Below are positions 24,090 through 37,158 of a stretch of 64,000 nt of DNA, in pieces (position 1 is the stretch's first letter; the number at the start of each line of letters is the position of its first letter). The position numbers were made by a program, and so were the translations under genes. The stretch spans positions 2,170,001 to 2,234,000 of the forward strand of contig JAWQEG010001306.1 of the NCBI GenBank assembly GCA_033782935.1, read 5' to 3'. Source of the DNA: Petrolisthes cinctipes. Its lineage: Eukaryota > Arthropoda > Malacostraca > Decapoda > Porcellanidae. The notes beneath the pieces were generated by a model, which worked only from the letters and a program-made list of their open reading frames with translations, did no database searches and had not been told where the DNA came from.

Positions 24090-27000
24090 GTGTTAGAGTA
24101 TTTTCAAAATACAGGCCAAAAACATACTGAAAATCGATCTTTTAGGTGCCCAAAAGTCGATATGTGCATGCATCTTCTGTACCCGTTTATATCTCAAATT
24201 CTGGCCCTAAACACCTTGAAAATTCGATATTTTGGGATCCCAGAAGCGATCTGTACATGCCTACTCCGTGTTAGAGTATTTTCAAAATACAGGCCCAAAA
24301 CATGCTGAAAATCGATATTTTTGGCGCCCAAAGTCAATATGTGCATGTATCTTCTGTACCCGTTTATATCTCAAATTCAGGCTCAAAACACCCGAAAATT
24401 CAATATTTTGGGGTCCCAGAAGCAATCTGTACATGCCTACTCAGTGCTAGAATATTTTCAAAATATAGGCTAAAAACATGCTAAAAATCGATCTTTTAGG
24501 TGCCAAAAAGTCGATATCTCAAATTCAGTCCCAAAACACCCGAAAATTCGATATTTAGGGGTCCCAGAAGCGATCTGTACATGCCTACTCCGTGTTAGAG
24601 TATTTTCAAAATACATGCTCAAAACATACTGAAAATCGATCTTTTAGGTGCACAAAAGTCGATATGTGCATGCATCTTCAGTACCCGTTTATATCTCAAA
24701 TTCAGGCTCAAAACACCCGAAAATTCAATATTTTGGGGTCCCAGAAGCAATCTGTACATGCCTACTCAGTGTTAGAGTATTTTCAAAATACAGGCCCAAA
24801 ACATGCTGAAAATCGATATTTTAGATGCCGAAAGTCAATATGTGCATGTATCTTCTGTACCCGTTTATATCTCAAATTCAGGCTCAAAACACCCGAAAAT
24901 TCAATATTTTGGGGTCCCAGAAGGTATCTGTACATGCCTACTCCGTGTTAGAGTATTTTCAAAATACAGTCCAAAAACATACTGAAAATCGATCTCTTAG
25001 GTGCCCAAAAGTCGATATGTGCATGCATCTTCTGTACCCGTTTATATCTCAAATTCTGGCCCTAAACACCCGAAAATTCGATATTTTGGGGTCCCAGAAG
25101 CGATCTGTACATGCCTACTCCGTGTTAGAGTATTTTCAAAATTCAGGCCCAAAACATGCTGAAAATCGATATTTCTGGTGCCCAAAGTCAATATGTGCAT
25201 GTATCTTCTGTACCCGTTTATATCTCAAATTCAGGCTCAAAACACCCAAAAATTCAATATTTTGGGGTCCCAGAAGCAATCTGTACATGCCTACTCAGTG
25301 CTAGAATATTTTCAAAATATAGGCAAAAAACATGCTAAAAATCGATCTTTTAGGTGCCAAAAAGTCGATATCTCAAATTCAGTCCCAAAACACCCGAAAA
25401 TTCGATATTTAGGGGTCCCAGAAGCGATCTGTACATGCCTACTCCGTGTTAGAGTATCTTCAAAATACAAGCTCAAAACATACTGAAAATCGATCTTTTA
25501 GGTGCACAAAAGTCGATATGTGCATGCATCTTCAGTACCCGTTTATATCTCAAATTCAGGCTCAAAACACCCGAAAATTCAATATTTTGGGGTCCCAGAA
25601 GCAATCTGTACATGCCTACTCAGTGTTAGAGTATTTTCAAAATACAGGCCCAAAACATGCTGAAAATCGATATTTTAGATGCCCAAAGTCAATATGTGCA
25701 TGTATCTTCTGTACCCGTTTATATCTCAAATTCAGGCTCAAAACACCCGAAAATTCAATATTTTGGGGTCCCAGAAGCAATCTGTACATGCCTACACAGT
25801 GCTAGAATATTTTCAAAATATAGGCTAAAAACATGCTAAAAATCGACATTTTAGGTGCCAAAAAATCGATATCTCAAATTCAGTCCCAAAACACCCGAAA
25901 ATTCGATATTTAGAGGTCCCAGAAGGTATCTGTACATGCCTACTCCGTGTTAGAGTATTTTCAAAATACAGGCCAAAAACATACTGAAAATCGATCTTTT
26001 AGGTGCCCAAAAGTCGATGTGTGCATGCATCTTCTGTACCCGTTTATATTTTAAATTCTGGCCCTAAACACCCGAAAATTCGATATTTTTTGGTCCCAGA
26101 AGCGATCTGTACATGCCTACTCCGTGTTAGAGTATTTTCAAAATTCAGGCCCAAAACATGCTGAAAATCGATATTTTTGGTGTCCAAATTCAATATGTGC
26201 ATGTATCTTCTGTACCCGTTTATATCTCAAATTCAGGCTCAAAACACCCGAAAATTCAATATTTTGGGGTCCCAGAAGCAATCTGTACATGCCTACACAG
26301 TGCTAGAATATTTTCAAAATATAGGCTAAAAACATGCTAAAAATCGACATTTTAGGTGCCAAAAAATCGATATCTCAAATTCAGTCCCAAAACACCCGAA
26401 AATTCGATATTTAGAGGTCCCAGAAGGTATCTGTACATGCCTACTCCGTGTTAGAGTATTTTCAAAATACAGGCCAAAAACATACTGAAAATCGATCTTT
26501 TAGGTGACCAAAAGTCGATATGTGCATGCATCTTCTGTACCCGTTTATATCTCAAATTCTGGCCCTAAACACCCGAAAATTCGATATTTTGGGGTCCCAG
26601 AAGCGATCTGTACATGCCTACTCCGTGTTAGAGTATTTTCAAAATTCAGGCCAAAAACATGCTGAAAATCGATATTTTTGGTGCCCAAAGTCAATATGTG
26701 CATGTATCTTCTGTACCCGTTTATATCTCAAATTCAGGCTCAAAACACCAGAAAATTCAATATTTTGGGGTCCCAGAAGCAATCTGTACATGCCTACTCA
26801 GTGCTAGAATATTTTCAAAATATAGGCTAAAAACATGCTAAAAATCGATCTTTTAGGTGCCAAAAAGTCGATATCTCAAATTCAGTCCCAAAACACCCGA
26901 AAATTCGATATTTAGGGGTCCCAGAAGCGATCTGTACATGCCTACTCCGTGTTAGAGTATTTTCAAAATACATGCTCAAAACATACTGAAAATCGATCTT

Positions 27001-27950
27001 TTAGGTGCACAAAAGTCGATATGTGCATGCATCTTCAGTACCCGTTTATATCTCAAATTCAGGCTCTAAACACCCGAAAATTCAATATTTTGGGGTCCCA
27101 GAAGCAATCTGTACATGCCTACTCAGTGTTAGAGTATTTTCAAAATACAGGCCCAAAACATGCTGAAAATCGATATTTTAGATGCCCAAAGTCAATATGT
27201 GCATGTATCTTCTGTACCCGTTTATATCTCAAATTCAGGCTCAAAACACCCGAAAATTCAATATTTTGGGGTCCCAGAAGCAATCTGTACATGCCTACAT
27301 AGTGCTAGAATATTTTCAAAATATAGGCTAAAAACATGCTAAAAATCGACATTTTAGGTGCCAAAAAATCGATATCTTAAATTCAGTCCCAAAACACCCG
27401 AAAATTCGATATTTAGAGGTCCCAGAAGGTATCTGTACATGCCTACTCCGTGTTAGAGTATTTTCAAAATACATGCTCAAAACATACTGAAAATCGATCT
27501 TTTAGGTGCACAAAAGTCGATATGTGCATGCATCTTCAGTACCCGTTTATATCTCAAATTCAGGCTCTAAACACCCGAAAATTCAATATTTTGGGGTCCC
27601 AGAAGCAATCTGTACATGCCTACTCAGTGTTAGAGTATTTTCAAAATACAGGCCCAAAACATGCTGAAAATCGATATTTTAGATGCCCAAAGTCAATATG
27701 TGCATGTATCTTCTGTACCCGTTTATATCTCAAATTCAGGCTCAAAACACCCGAAAATTCAATATTTTGGGGTCCCAGAAGCAATCTGTACATGCCTACA
27801 CAGTGCTAGAATATTTTCAAAATATAGGCTAAAAACATGCTAAAAATCGACATTTTAGGTGCCAAAAAATCGATATCTTAAATTCAGTCCCAAAACACCC
27901 GAAAATTCGATATTTAGAGGTCCCAGAAGGTATCTGTACATGCCTACTCC
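24090..27950 (+). repeat. Units: A2+1B2C1, A1B1A2B2C1, A1B1C2, A2B2C2, A2B2C1, A1B1C2, A1B1C2
   Basis: Units start at 24090, 24592 (854 bp), 25446, 25947, 26448, 26949 and 27450. The first five match 13899-16757 at a constant 10191-bp offset, including 'caccttgaaaattc' (24213), 'gatgccgaaag' (24828), 'cagtccaaaaac' and 'atatttctggtgccc'. The last two trimers are near-identical neighbours sharing 'caggctctaaacac' and 'atatcttaaattcag', a local 501-bp duplication. Confidence 0.87.
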
Positions 27951-29956
27951 GTGTTAGAGTATTTTCAAAATGCATGCTCAAAACATACTGAAAATCGATC
28001 TTTTAGGTGCACAAAAGTCGATATGTGCATGCATCTTCAGTACCCGTTTATATCTCAAATTCAGGCTCAAAACACCCGAAAATTCAATATTTTGGGGTCC
28101 CAAAAGCAATCTGTAAATGCCTACTCCGTGCTAGAGTATTCTCAAAATAAAGGCCAAAAACATACTGAAAATCGATCTTTTAGGTGCCCAAAAGTCGATA
28201 TGTGCATGCATCTTCTGTACCCGTTTATATCTCAAATTCTGGCCCTAAACACCCGAAAATTCGATATTTTGGGGTCCCAGAAGCGATCTGTACATGCCTA
28301 CTCCGTGTTAGAGTATTTTCTAAATTCAGGCCCAAAACATGCTGAAAATCGATATTTTTAGTGCCCAAAGTCAATATGTGCATGTATCTTCTGTACCCGT
28401 TTATATCTCAAATTCAGGCTCAAAACACCCGAAAATTCAATATTTTGGGGTCCCAGAGGCAATCTGTACATGCCTACTCAGTGCTAGAATATTTTCAAAA
28501 TATAGGCTAAAAACATGCTAAAAATCGATCTTTTAGGTGCCATAAAGTCGATATCTCAAATTCAGTCCCAAAACACCCGAAAATTCGATATTTAGGGGTC
28601 CCAGAAGTTATCTGTACATGCCTACTCAGTGTTAGAGTATTTTTAAAATACATGCTCAAAACATACTGAAAATCGATCTTTTAGGTGCACAAAAGTCGAT
28701 ATGTGCATGCATCTTCAATACCCGTTTATATCTCAAATTCAGGCTCAAAACACCCGAAAATTCAATATTTTGGGGTCCCAGAAGCAATCTGTACATGCCT
28801 ACACAGTGCTAGAATATTTTCAAAATATAGGATAAAAAACATGCTAAAAATCGACATTTTAGGTGCCAAAAAATCGATATCTCAAATTCAGTCACAAAAC
28901 ACCCGAAAATTCGATATTTAGAGGTCCCAGAAGGTATCTGTACATGCCTACTCCGTGTTAGAGTATTTTCAAAATACAGGCCAAAAACATACTGAAAATC
29001 GATCTTTTAGGTGCCTAAAAGTCGATATGTGCATGCATCTTCTGTACCCGTTTATATCTCAAATTCTGGCCCTAAACACCCGAAAATTCGATATTTTGGG
29101 GTCCCAGAAGCGATCTGTACATGCCTACTCCGTGTTAGAGTATTTTCAAAATTCAGGCCCAAAACATGCTGAAAATCGATATTTTTGGTGCCCAAAGTCA
29201 ATTTGTGCATGTATCTTCTGTACCCGTTTATATCTCAAATTCAGGCTCAAAACACCCGAAAATTCAATATTTTGGGGTCCCAGAAGCAATCTGTACATGC
29301 CTACTCAGTGCTAGAATATTTTCAAAATATAGGCAAAAAACATGCTAAAAATCGATCTTTTAGGTGCCAAAAAGTCGATATCTCAAATTCAGTCCCAAAA
29401 CACCCGAAAATTCGATATTTAGGGGTCCCAGAAGCGATCTGCACATGCCTACTCCGTGTTAGAGTATTTTCAAAATACATGCTCAAAACATACTGAAAAT
29501 CGATCTTTTAGGTGCACAAAAGTCGATATGTGCATGCATCTTCAGTACCCGTTTATATCTCAAATTCAGGCTCAAAACACCCGAAAATTCAATATTTTGG
29601 GGTCCCAGAAGCAATCTGTACATGCCTACTCAGTGTTAGAGTATTTTCAAAATACAGGCCCAAAACATGCTGAAAATCGATATTTTAGATGCCCAAAGTC
29701 AATATGTGCATGTATCTTCTGTACCCGTTTATATCTCAAATTCAGGCTCAAAACACCCGAAAATTCAATATTTTGGGGTCCCAGAAGCAATCTGTACATG
29801 CCTACACAGTGCTAGAATATTTTCAAAATATAGGCTAAAAACATGCTAAAAATCGACATTTTAGGTGCCAAAAAATCGATATCTTAAATTCAGTCCCAAA
29901 ACACCCGAAAATTCGATATTTAGAGGTCCCAGAAGGTATCTGTACATGCCTACTCC
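27951..29956 (+). repeat. Units: A1A2B2C1, A1C2, A2B2C1, A1B1C2
   Basis: Units start at 27951 (678 bp), 28629 (326 bp), 28955 and 29456. The first three recur 5043 bp downstream. The A-C dimer at 28629 has the marks of 16758 ('tatttttaaaatacatg', 'cttcaatacccg', 'cagtcacaaaacac'), so this 326-bp piece has spread to several sites. The A at 27951 has 'caaaatgcatgctc' and 'gtgctagagtattctc' follows. Confidence 0.87.
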
Positions 29957-32900
29957 GTGTTAGAGTATTTTCAAAATACATGCTCAAAACATACTGAAAA
30001 TCGATCTTTTAGGTGCACAAAAGTCGATATGTGCATGCATCTTCAGTACCCGTTTATATCTCAAATTCAGGCTCAAAACACCCGAAAATTCAATATTTTG
30101 GGGTCCCAAAAGCAATCTGTAAATGCCTACTCCGTGTTAGAGTATTTTCAAAATAAAGGCCAAAAACATACTGAAAATCGATCTTTTAGGTGCCCAAAAG
30201 TCGATATGTGCATGCATCTTCTGTACCCGTTTATATCTCAAATTCTGGCCCTAAACACCTTGAAAATTCGATATTTTGGGGTCCCAGAAGCGATCTGTAC
30301 ATGCCTACTCCGTGTTAGAGTATTTTCAAAATACAGGCCCAAAACATGCTGAAAATCGATATTTTTGGCGCCCAAAGTCAATATGTGCATGTATCTTCTG
30401 TACCCGTTTATATCTCAAATTCAGGCTCAAAACACCCGAAAATTCAATATTTTGGGGTCCCAGAAGCAATCTGTACATGCCTACTCAGTGCTAGAATATT
30501 TTCAAAATATAGGCTAAAAACATGCTAAAAATCGATCTTTTAGGTGCCAAAAAGTCGATATCTCAAATTCAGTCCCAAAACACCCGAAAATTCGATATTT
30601 AGGTGTCCCAGAAGCGATCTGTACATGCCTACTCCGTGTTAGAGTATTTTCAAAATACATGCTCAAAACATACTGAAAATCGATCTTTTAGGTGCACAAA
30701 AGTCGATATGTGCATGCATCTTCAGTACCCGTTTATATCTCAAATTCAGGCTCAAAACACCCGAAAATTCAATATTTTGGGGTCCCAGAAGAAATCTGTA
30801 CATGCCTACTCAGTGTTAGAGTATTTTCAAAATACAGGCCCAAAACATGCTGAAAATCGATATTTTAGATGCCGAAAGTCAATATGTGCATGTATCTTCT
30901 GTACCCGTTTATATCTCAAATTCAGGCTAAAAACACCCGAAAATTCAATATTTTGGGGTCCCAGAAGGTATCTGTACATGCCTACTCCGTGTTAGAGTAT
31001 TTTCAAAATACAGTCCAAAAACATACTGAAAATCGATCTCTTAGGTGCCCAAAAGTCGATATGTGCATGCATCTTCTGTACCCGTTTATATCTCAAATTC
31101 TGGCCCTAAACACCCGAAAATTCGATATTTTGGGGTCTCAGAAGCGATCTGTACATGCCTACTCCGTGTTAGAGTATTTTCAAAATTCAGGCCCAAAACA
31201 TGCTGAAAATCGATATTTCTGGTGCCCAAAGTCAATATGTGCATGTATCTTCTGTACCCGTTTATATCTCAAATTCAGGCTCAAAACACCCAAAAATTCA
31301 ATATTTTGGGGTCCCAGAAGCAATCTGTACATGCCTACTCAGTGCTAGAATATTTTCAAAATATAGGCAAAAAACATGCTAAAAATCGATCTTTTAGGTG
31401 CCAAAAAGTCGATATCTCAAATTCAGTCCCAAAACACCCGAAAATTCGATATTTAGGGGTCCCAGAAGCGATCTGTACATGCCTACTCCGTGTTAGAGTA
31501 TTTTCAAAATACATGCTCAAAACATACTGAAAATCGATCTTTTAGGTGCACAAAAGTCGATATGTGCATGCATCTTCAGTACCCGTTTATATCTCAAATT
31601 CAGGCTCAAAACACCCGAAAATTCAATATTTTGGGGTCCCAGAAGCAATCTGTACATGCCTACTCAGTGTTAGAGTATTTTCAAAATACAGGCCCAAAAC
31701 ATGCTGAAAATCGATATTTTAGATGCCCAAAGTCAATATGTGCATGTATCTTCTGTACCCGTTTATATCTCAAATTCAGGCTCAAAACACCCGAAAATTC
31801 AATATTTTGGGGTCCCAGAAGCAATCTGTACATGCCTACACAGTGCTAGAATATTTTCAAAATATAGGCTAAAAACATGCTAAAAATCGACATTTTAGGT
31901 GCCAAAAAATCGATATCTCAAATTCAGTCCCAAAACACCCGAAAATTCGATATTTAGAGGTCCCAGAAGGTATCTGTACATGCCTACTCCGTGTTAGAGT
32001 ATTTTCAAAATACAGGCCTAAAACATACTGAAAATCGATCTTTTAGGTGCCCAAAAGTCGATATGTGCATGCATCTTCTGTACCCGTTTATATCTCAAAT
32101 TCTGGCCCTAAACACCCGAAAATTCGATATTTTGGGGTCCCAGAAGCGATCTGTACATGCCTACTCCGTGTTAGAGTATTTTTAAAAATTCAGGCCAAAA
32201 ACATGCTGAAAATCGATATTTTTGGTGCCCAAAGTCAATATGTGCATGTATCTTCTGTACCCGTTTATATCTCAAATTCAGGCTCAAAACACCCGAAAAT
32301 TCAATATTTTGGGGTCCCAGAAGCAATCTGTACATGCCTACTCAGTGCTAGAATATTTTCAAAATATAGGCTAAAAACATGCTAAAAATCGATCTTTTAG
32401 GTGCCAAAAAGTCGATATCTCAAATTCAGTCCCAAAACACCCGAAAATTCGATATTTAGGGGTCCCAGAAGCGATCTGTACATGCCTACTCCGTGTTAGA
32501 GTATTTTTAAAATACATGCTCAAAACATACTGAAAATCGATCTTTTAGGTGCACAAAAGTCGATATGTGCATGCATCTTCAGTACCCGTTTATATCTCAA
32601 ATTCAGGCTGTAAACACCCGAAAATTCAATATTTTGGGGTCCCAGAAGCAATCTGTACATGCCTACTCAGTGTTAGAGTATTTTCAAAATACAGGCCCAA
32701 AACATGCTGAAAATCGATATTTTAGATGCCCAAAGTCAATATGTGCATGTATCTTCTGTACCCGTTTATATCTCAAATTCAGGCTCAAAACACCCGAAAA
32801 TTCAATATTTTGGGGTCCCAGAAGCAATCTGTACATGCCTACACAGTGCTAGAATATTTTCAAGATATAGGCTAAAAACATGCTAAAAATCGACATTTTA

Positions 32901-32993
32901 GGTGCCAAAAAGTCGATATCTCAAATTCAGTCCCAAAACACCCGAAAATTCGATATTTAGGGGTCCCAGAAGCGATCTGTACATGCCTACTCC
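29957..32993 (+). repeat. Units: A1A2+1B2C1, A1B1A2B2C1, A1B1C2, A2B2+1C1, A1B1C
   Basis: Units start at 29957 (679 bp), 30636 (854 bp), 31490, 31991 (502 bp) and 32493. From about 30134 the sequence matches 24090 onward at a 6044-bp offset, including 'caccttgaaaattc' (30257), 'gatgccgaaag' (30872) and the C-less pentamer. The first A comes from the other family of tetramers ('gcaatctgtaaatg'), so a breakpoint lies near 30100-30200. The last C is a C2/C1 mosaic. Confidence 0.86.
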
Positions 32994-35175
32994 GTGTTAG
33001 AGTATTTTTAAAATACATGCTCAAAACATACTGAAAATCGATCTTTTAGGTGCACAAAAGTCGATATGTGCATGCATCTTCAGTACCCGTTTATATCTCA
33101 AATTCAGGCTCAAAACACTCGAAAATTCAATATTTTGGGGTCCCAAAAGCAATCTGTAAATGCCTACTCCGTGTTAGAGTATTTTCAAAATAAAGGCCAA
33201 AAACATACTGAAAATCGATCTTTTAGGTGCCCAAAAGTCGATATGTGCATGCATCTTCTGTACCCGTTTATATCTCAAATTCTGGCCCTAAACACCCGAA
33301 AATTCGATATTTTGGTGTCCCAGAAGCGATCTGTACATGCCTACTCCGTGTTAGAGTATTTTCTAAATTCAGGCCCAAAACATGCTGAAAATCGATATTT
33401 TTAGTGCCCAAAGTCAATATGTGCATGTATCTTCTGTACCCGTTTATATCTCAAATTCAGGCTCAAAACACCCGAAAATTCAATATTTTGGGGTCCCAGA
33501 GGCAATCTGTACATGCCTACTCAGTGCTAGAATATTTTCAAAATATAGGCTAAAAACATGCTAAAAATCGATCTTTTAGGTGCCATAAAGTCGATATCTC
33601 AAATTCAGTCCCAAAACACCCGAAAATTCGATATTTAGGGGTCCCAGAAGCTATCTGTACATGCCTACTCAGTGTTAGAGTATTTTTAAAATACATGCTC
33701 AAAACATACTGAAAATCGATCTTTTAGGTGCACAAAAGTCGATATGTGCATGCATCTTCAATACCCGTTTATATCTCAAATTCAGGCTCAAAACACCCGA
33801 AAATTCAATATTTTGGGGTCCCAGAAGCAATCTGTACATGCCTACACAGTGCTAGAATATTTTCAAAATATAGGCTAAAAAACATGCTAAAAATCGACAT
33901 TTTAGGTGCCAAAAAATCGATATCTCAAATTCAGTCACAAAACACCCGAAAATTCGATATTTAGAGGTCCCAGAAGGTATCTGTACATGCCTACTCCGTG
34001 TTAGAGTATTTTCAAAATACAGGCCAAAAACATACTGAAAATCGATCTTTTAGGTGCCTAAAAGTCGATATGTGCATGCATCTTCTGTACCCGTTTATAT
34101 CTCAAATTCTGGCCCTAAACACCCGAAAATTCGATATTTTGGGGTCCCAGAAGCGATCTGTACATGCCTACTCCGTGTTAGAGTATTTTCAAAATTCAGG
34201 CCCAAAACATGCTGAAAATCGATATTTTTGGTGCCCAAAGTCAATATGTGCATGTATCTTCTGTACCCGTTTATATCTCAAATTCAGTCTCAAAACACCC
34301 GAAAATTCAATATTTTGGGGTCCCAGAAGCAATCTGTACATGCCTACTCAGTGCTAGAATATTTTCAAAATATAGGCTAAAAACATGCTAAAAATCGATC
34401 TTTTAGATGCCAAAAAGTCGATATCTCAAATTCAGTCCCAAAACACCCGAAAATTCGATATTTAGTGGTCCCAGAAGCGATCTGTACATGCCTACTCCGT
34501 GTTAGAGTATTTTCAAAATACATGCTCAAAACATACTGAAAATCGATCTTTTAGGTGCACAAAAGTCGATATGTGCATGTATCTTCAGTACCCGTTTATA
34601 TCTCAAATTCAGGCTCAAAACACCCGAAAATTCAATATTTTATGGTCCCAAAAGCAATCTGTACATGCCTACTCAGTGTTAGAGTATTTTCAAAATACAG
34701 GCCCAAAACATGCTGAAAATCGATATTTTAGATGCCCAAAGTCAATATGTGCATGTTTCTTCTGTACCCGTTTATATCTCAAATTCAGGCTCAAAACACC
34801 CGAAAATTCAATATTTAGGGGTCCCGGAAGCAATCTGTACATGCCTACTCAGTGTTAGAGTATTTTCAAAATTCAGGCCCAAAACATGCTGAAAATCGAT
34901 ATTTTAGATGCCCAAAGTCAATATGTGCATGTATCTTCTGTACCCGTTTATATCTCAAATTCAGGCTCAAAACACCCGAAAATTCAATATTTTGGGGTTC
35001 CAGAAGCAATCTGTACATGCCTACTCAGTGCTAGAATATTTTCAAAATATAGGCAAAAAACATGCTAAAAATCGATCTTTTAGGTGCCAAAAAGTCGAGA
35101 TCTCAAATTCAGTCCCAAAACACCCGAAAATTCGATATTTAGGGGTCCCAGAAGCGATCTGTACATGCCTACTCC
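32994..35175 (+). repeat. Units: A1A2B2C1, A1C2, A2B2C1, A1B1BC1
   Basis: Units start at 32994 (678 bp), 33672 (326 bp), 33998 and 34499 (677 bp). The first three match 27951-29455 at +5043 bp. The last unit has a doubled B. The second B, starting at 34852, begins as B2 ('ttcaggccc') and continues as B1 ('attttagatgccc'). Its A has 'attttatggtcccaaaagc'. 'gatgccaaaaagtc' (near 34406) and 'tagtggtccc' (near 34464) link this stretch to 41.1 and 42.7 kb. Confidence 0.85.
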
Positions 35176-37158
35176 GTGTTAGAGTATTTTCAAAATTCAG
35201 GCCCAAAACATGCTGAAAATCGATATTTTTGGTGCCCAAAGTCAATATGTGCATGTATCTTCTGTACCCGTTTATATCTCAAATTCAGGCTCGAAACACC
35301 CGAAAATTCAATATTTTGGGGTCCCAGAAGCAATCTGCACATGCCTACTCAGTGCTAGAATATTTTCAAAATAAAAGCCAAAAACATACTGAAAATCGAT
35401 CTTTTAGGTGCCCAAAAGTCGATATGTGCATGCATCTTCTTTACCCGTTTAAACTCAAATTCTGGCCTTCAACACCCGAAAATTCGATATTTTGGGGTCC
35501 CAGAAGCGATCTGTACATGCCTACTCCGTGTTAGAGTATTTTCAAAATTCAGGCCCAAAACATGCTGAAAATCGATATTTTTGGTGCCCAAAGTCAATAT
35601 GTGCATGTATCTTCTGTACCCGTTTATATCTGAAATTCAGGCTCAAAACACCCGAAAATTCAATATGTTGGGGTCCCAGAAGCAATCTGTACTCAGTGCT
35701 AGAATATTTTCAAAATATAGGCTAAAAACATGCTAAAAATCGATCTTTTAGGTGCCAAAAAGTCGATATCTCAAATTCAGTCCCAAAACACCCGAAAATT
35801 CGATATTTAGGGGTCCCAGAAGCGATCTGTACATGCCTAGTCCGTGTTAGAGTATTTTCAAAGTACAGGCCCAAAACATGCTGAAAATCGATATTTTAGA
35901 TGCCAAAATCAATATGTCCATGTATCTTCTGTACCCGTTTATATCTCAAATTCAGACTCAAAACACCCGAAAATTCAATATTTTGGGGTCCCAGAAGCAA
36001 TCTGTACATGCCTAAACAGTGCTAGAATATTTTCAAAATATAGGCTAAAAACATGCTAAAAATCGACATTTTAGGTGCCAAAAAATCGATATCTCAAATT
36101 CAGTCCCAAAACACCCGAAAATTCGATATTTAGAGGTCACAGAAGGTATCTGTACATGCCTACTCCGTGTTAGAGTATTTTCAAAATACAGGCCAAAAAC
36201 ATACTGAAAACCGATCTTTTAGGTGCCCAAAAGTCGATATGTGCATGCATCTTCTGTACCCGTTTATAACTCAAATTCTGGCCTTAAACACAGGAAAATT
36301 CGATATTTTGGGGTCCCAGAAGCGATCTGTACATGCCTACTCCGTGTTAGAGTATTTTCAAAATTCAGGCCCAAAACATGCAGAAAATCGATATTTTTGG
36401 TGCCCAAAGTCAATATGTGCATGTATCTTCTGTACCCGTTTATATCTCAAATTCAGGCTCAAAACACCCGAAAACTCAATATTTTGGGGTCCCAGAAGCA
36501 ATCTGTACAGTGCTAGAATATTTTCAAAATATAGGCTAAAAACATGCTAAAAATAGATCTTTTAGGTTCCAAAAAGTTGATATCTCAAATTCAGTCCCAA
36601 AACACCCGAAAATTCGATATTTAGGGGTCCCAGAAGCGATCTGTACATGCCTACTCCGTGTTAGAGTATTTTCAAAATACATGCTCAAAACATACTGAAA
36701 ATCGATCTTTTAGGTGCACAAAAGTCGATATGTGCATGCATCTTCAGTGCCCGTTTATATCTCAAATTCAGGCTCAAAACACCCGAAAATTCAATATTTT
36801 GGGGTCCCGGAAGCAATCTGTACATGCCTACTCAGTGTTAGAGTATTTTCAAAATTCAGGCCCAAAACATGCTGAAAATCGATATTTTAGATGCCCAAAG
36901 TCAATATGTGCATGTATCTTCTGTACCCGTTTATATCTCAAATTCAGGCTCAAAACACCCGAAAATTCAATATTTTGGGGTTCCAGAAGCAATCTGTACA
37001 TGCCTACTCAGTGCTAGAATATTTTCAAAATATAGGCAAAAAACATGCTAAAAATCGATCTTTTAAGTGCCAAAAAGTCGATATCTCAAATTCAGTCCCA
37101 AAACACCCGAAAATTCGATATTTAGGGGTCCCAGAAGCGATCTGTACATGCCTACTCC
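35176..37158 (+). repeat. Irregular units: B2-A2-B2Δ8-C1, B1C2, A2B2Δ10C1, A1B1C1
   Basis: Boundaries are 35176, 35844, 36167 and 36658. There are no full trimers before 36167. The monomer at 35352 begins like C ('gtgctagaatattttc') but is an A2 with 'ctttacccgtttaaactcaaattc'. The next B2 ends 'ctgtactcagtgctag', an 8-bp deletion between TAC repeats. The B at 35844 has 'caaagtacagg' and 'gatgccaaaatc'. This is one of the most rearranged stretches. Confidence 0.8.
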
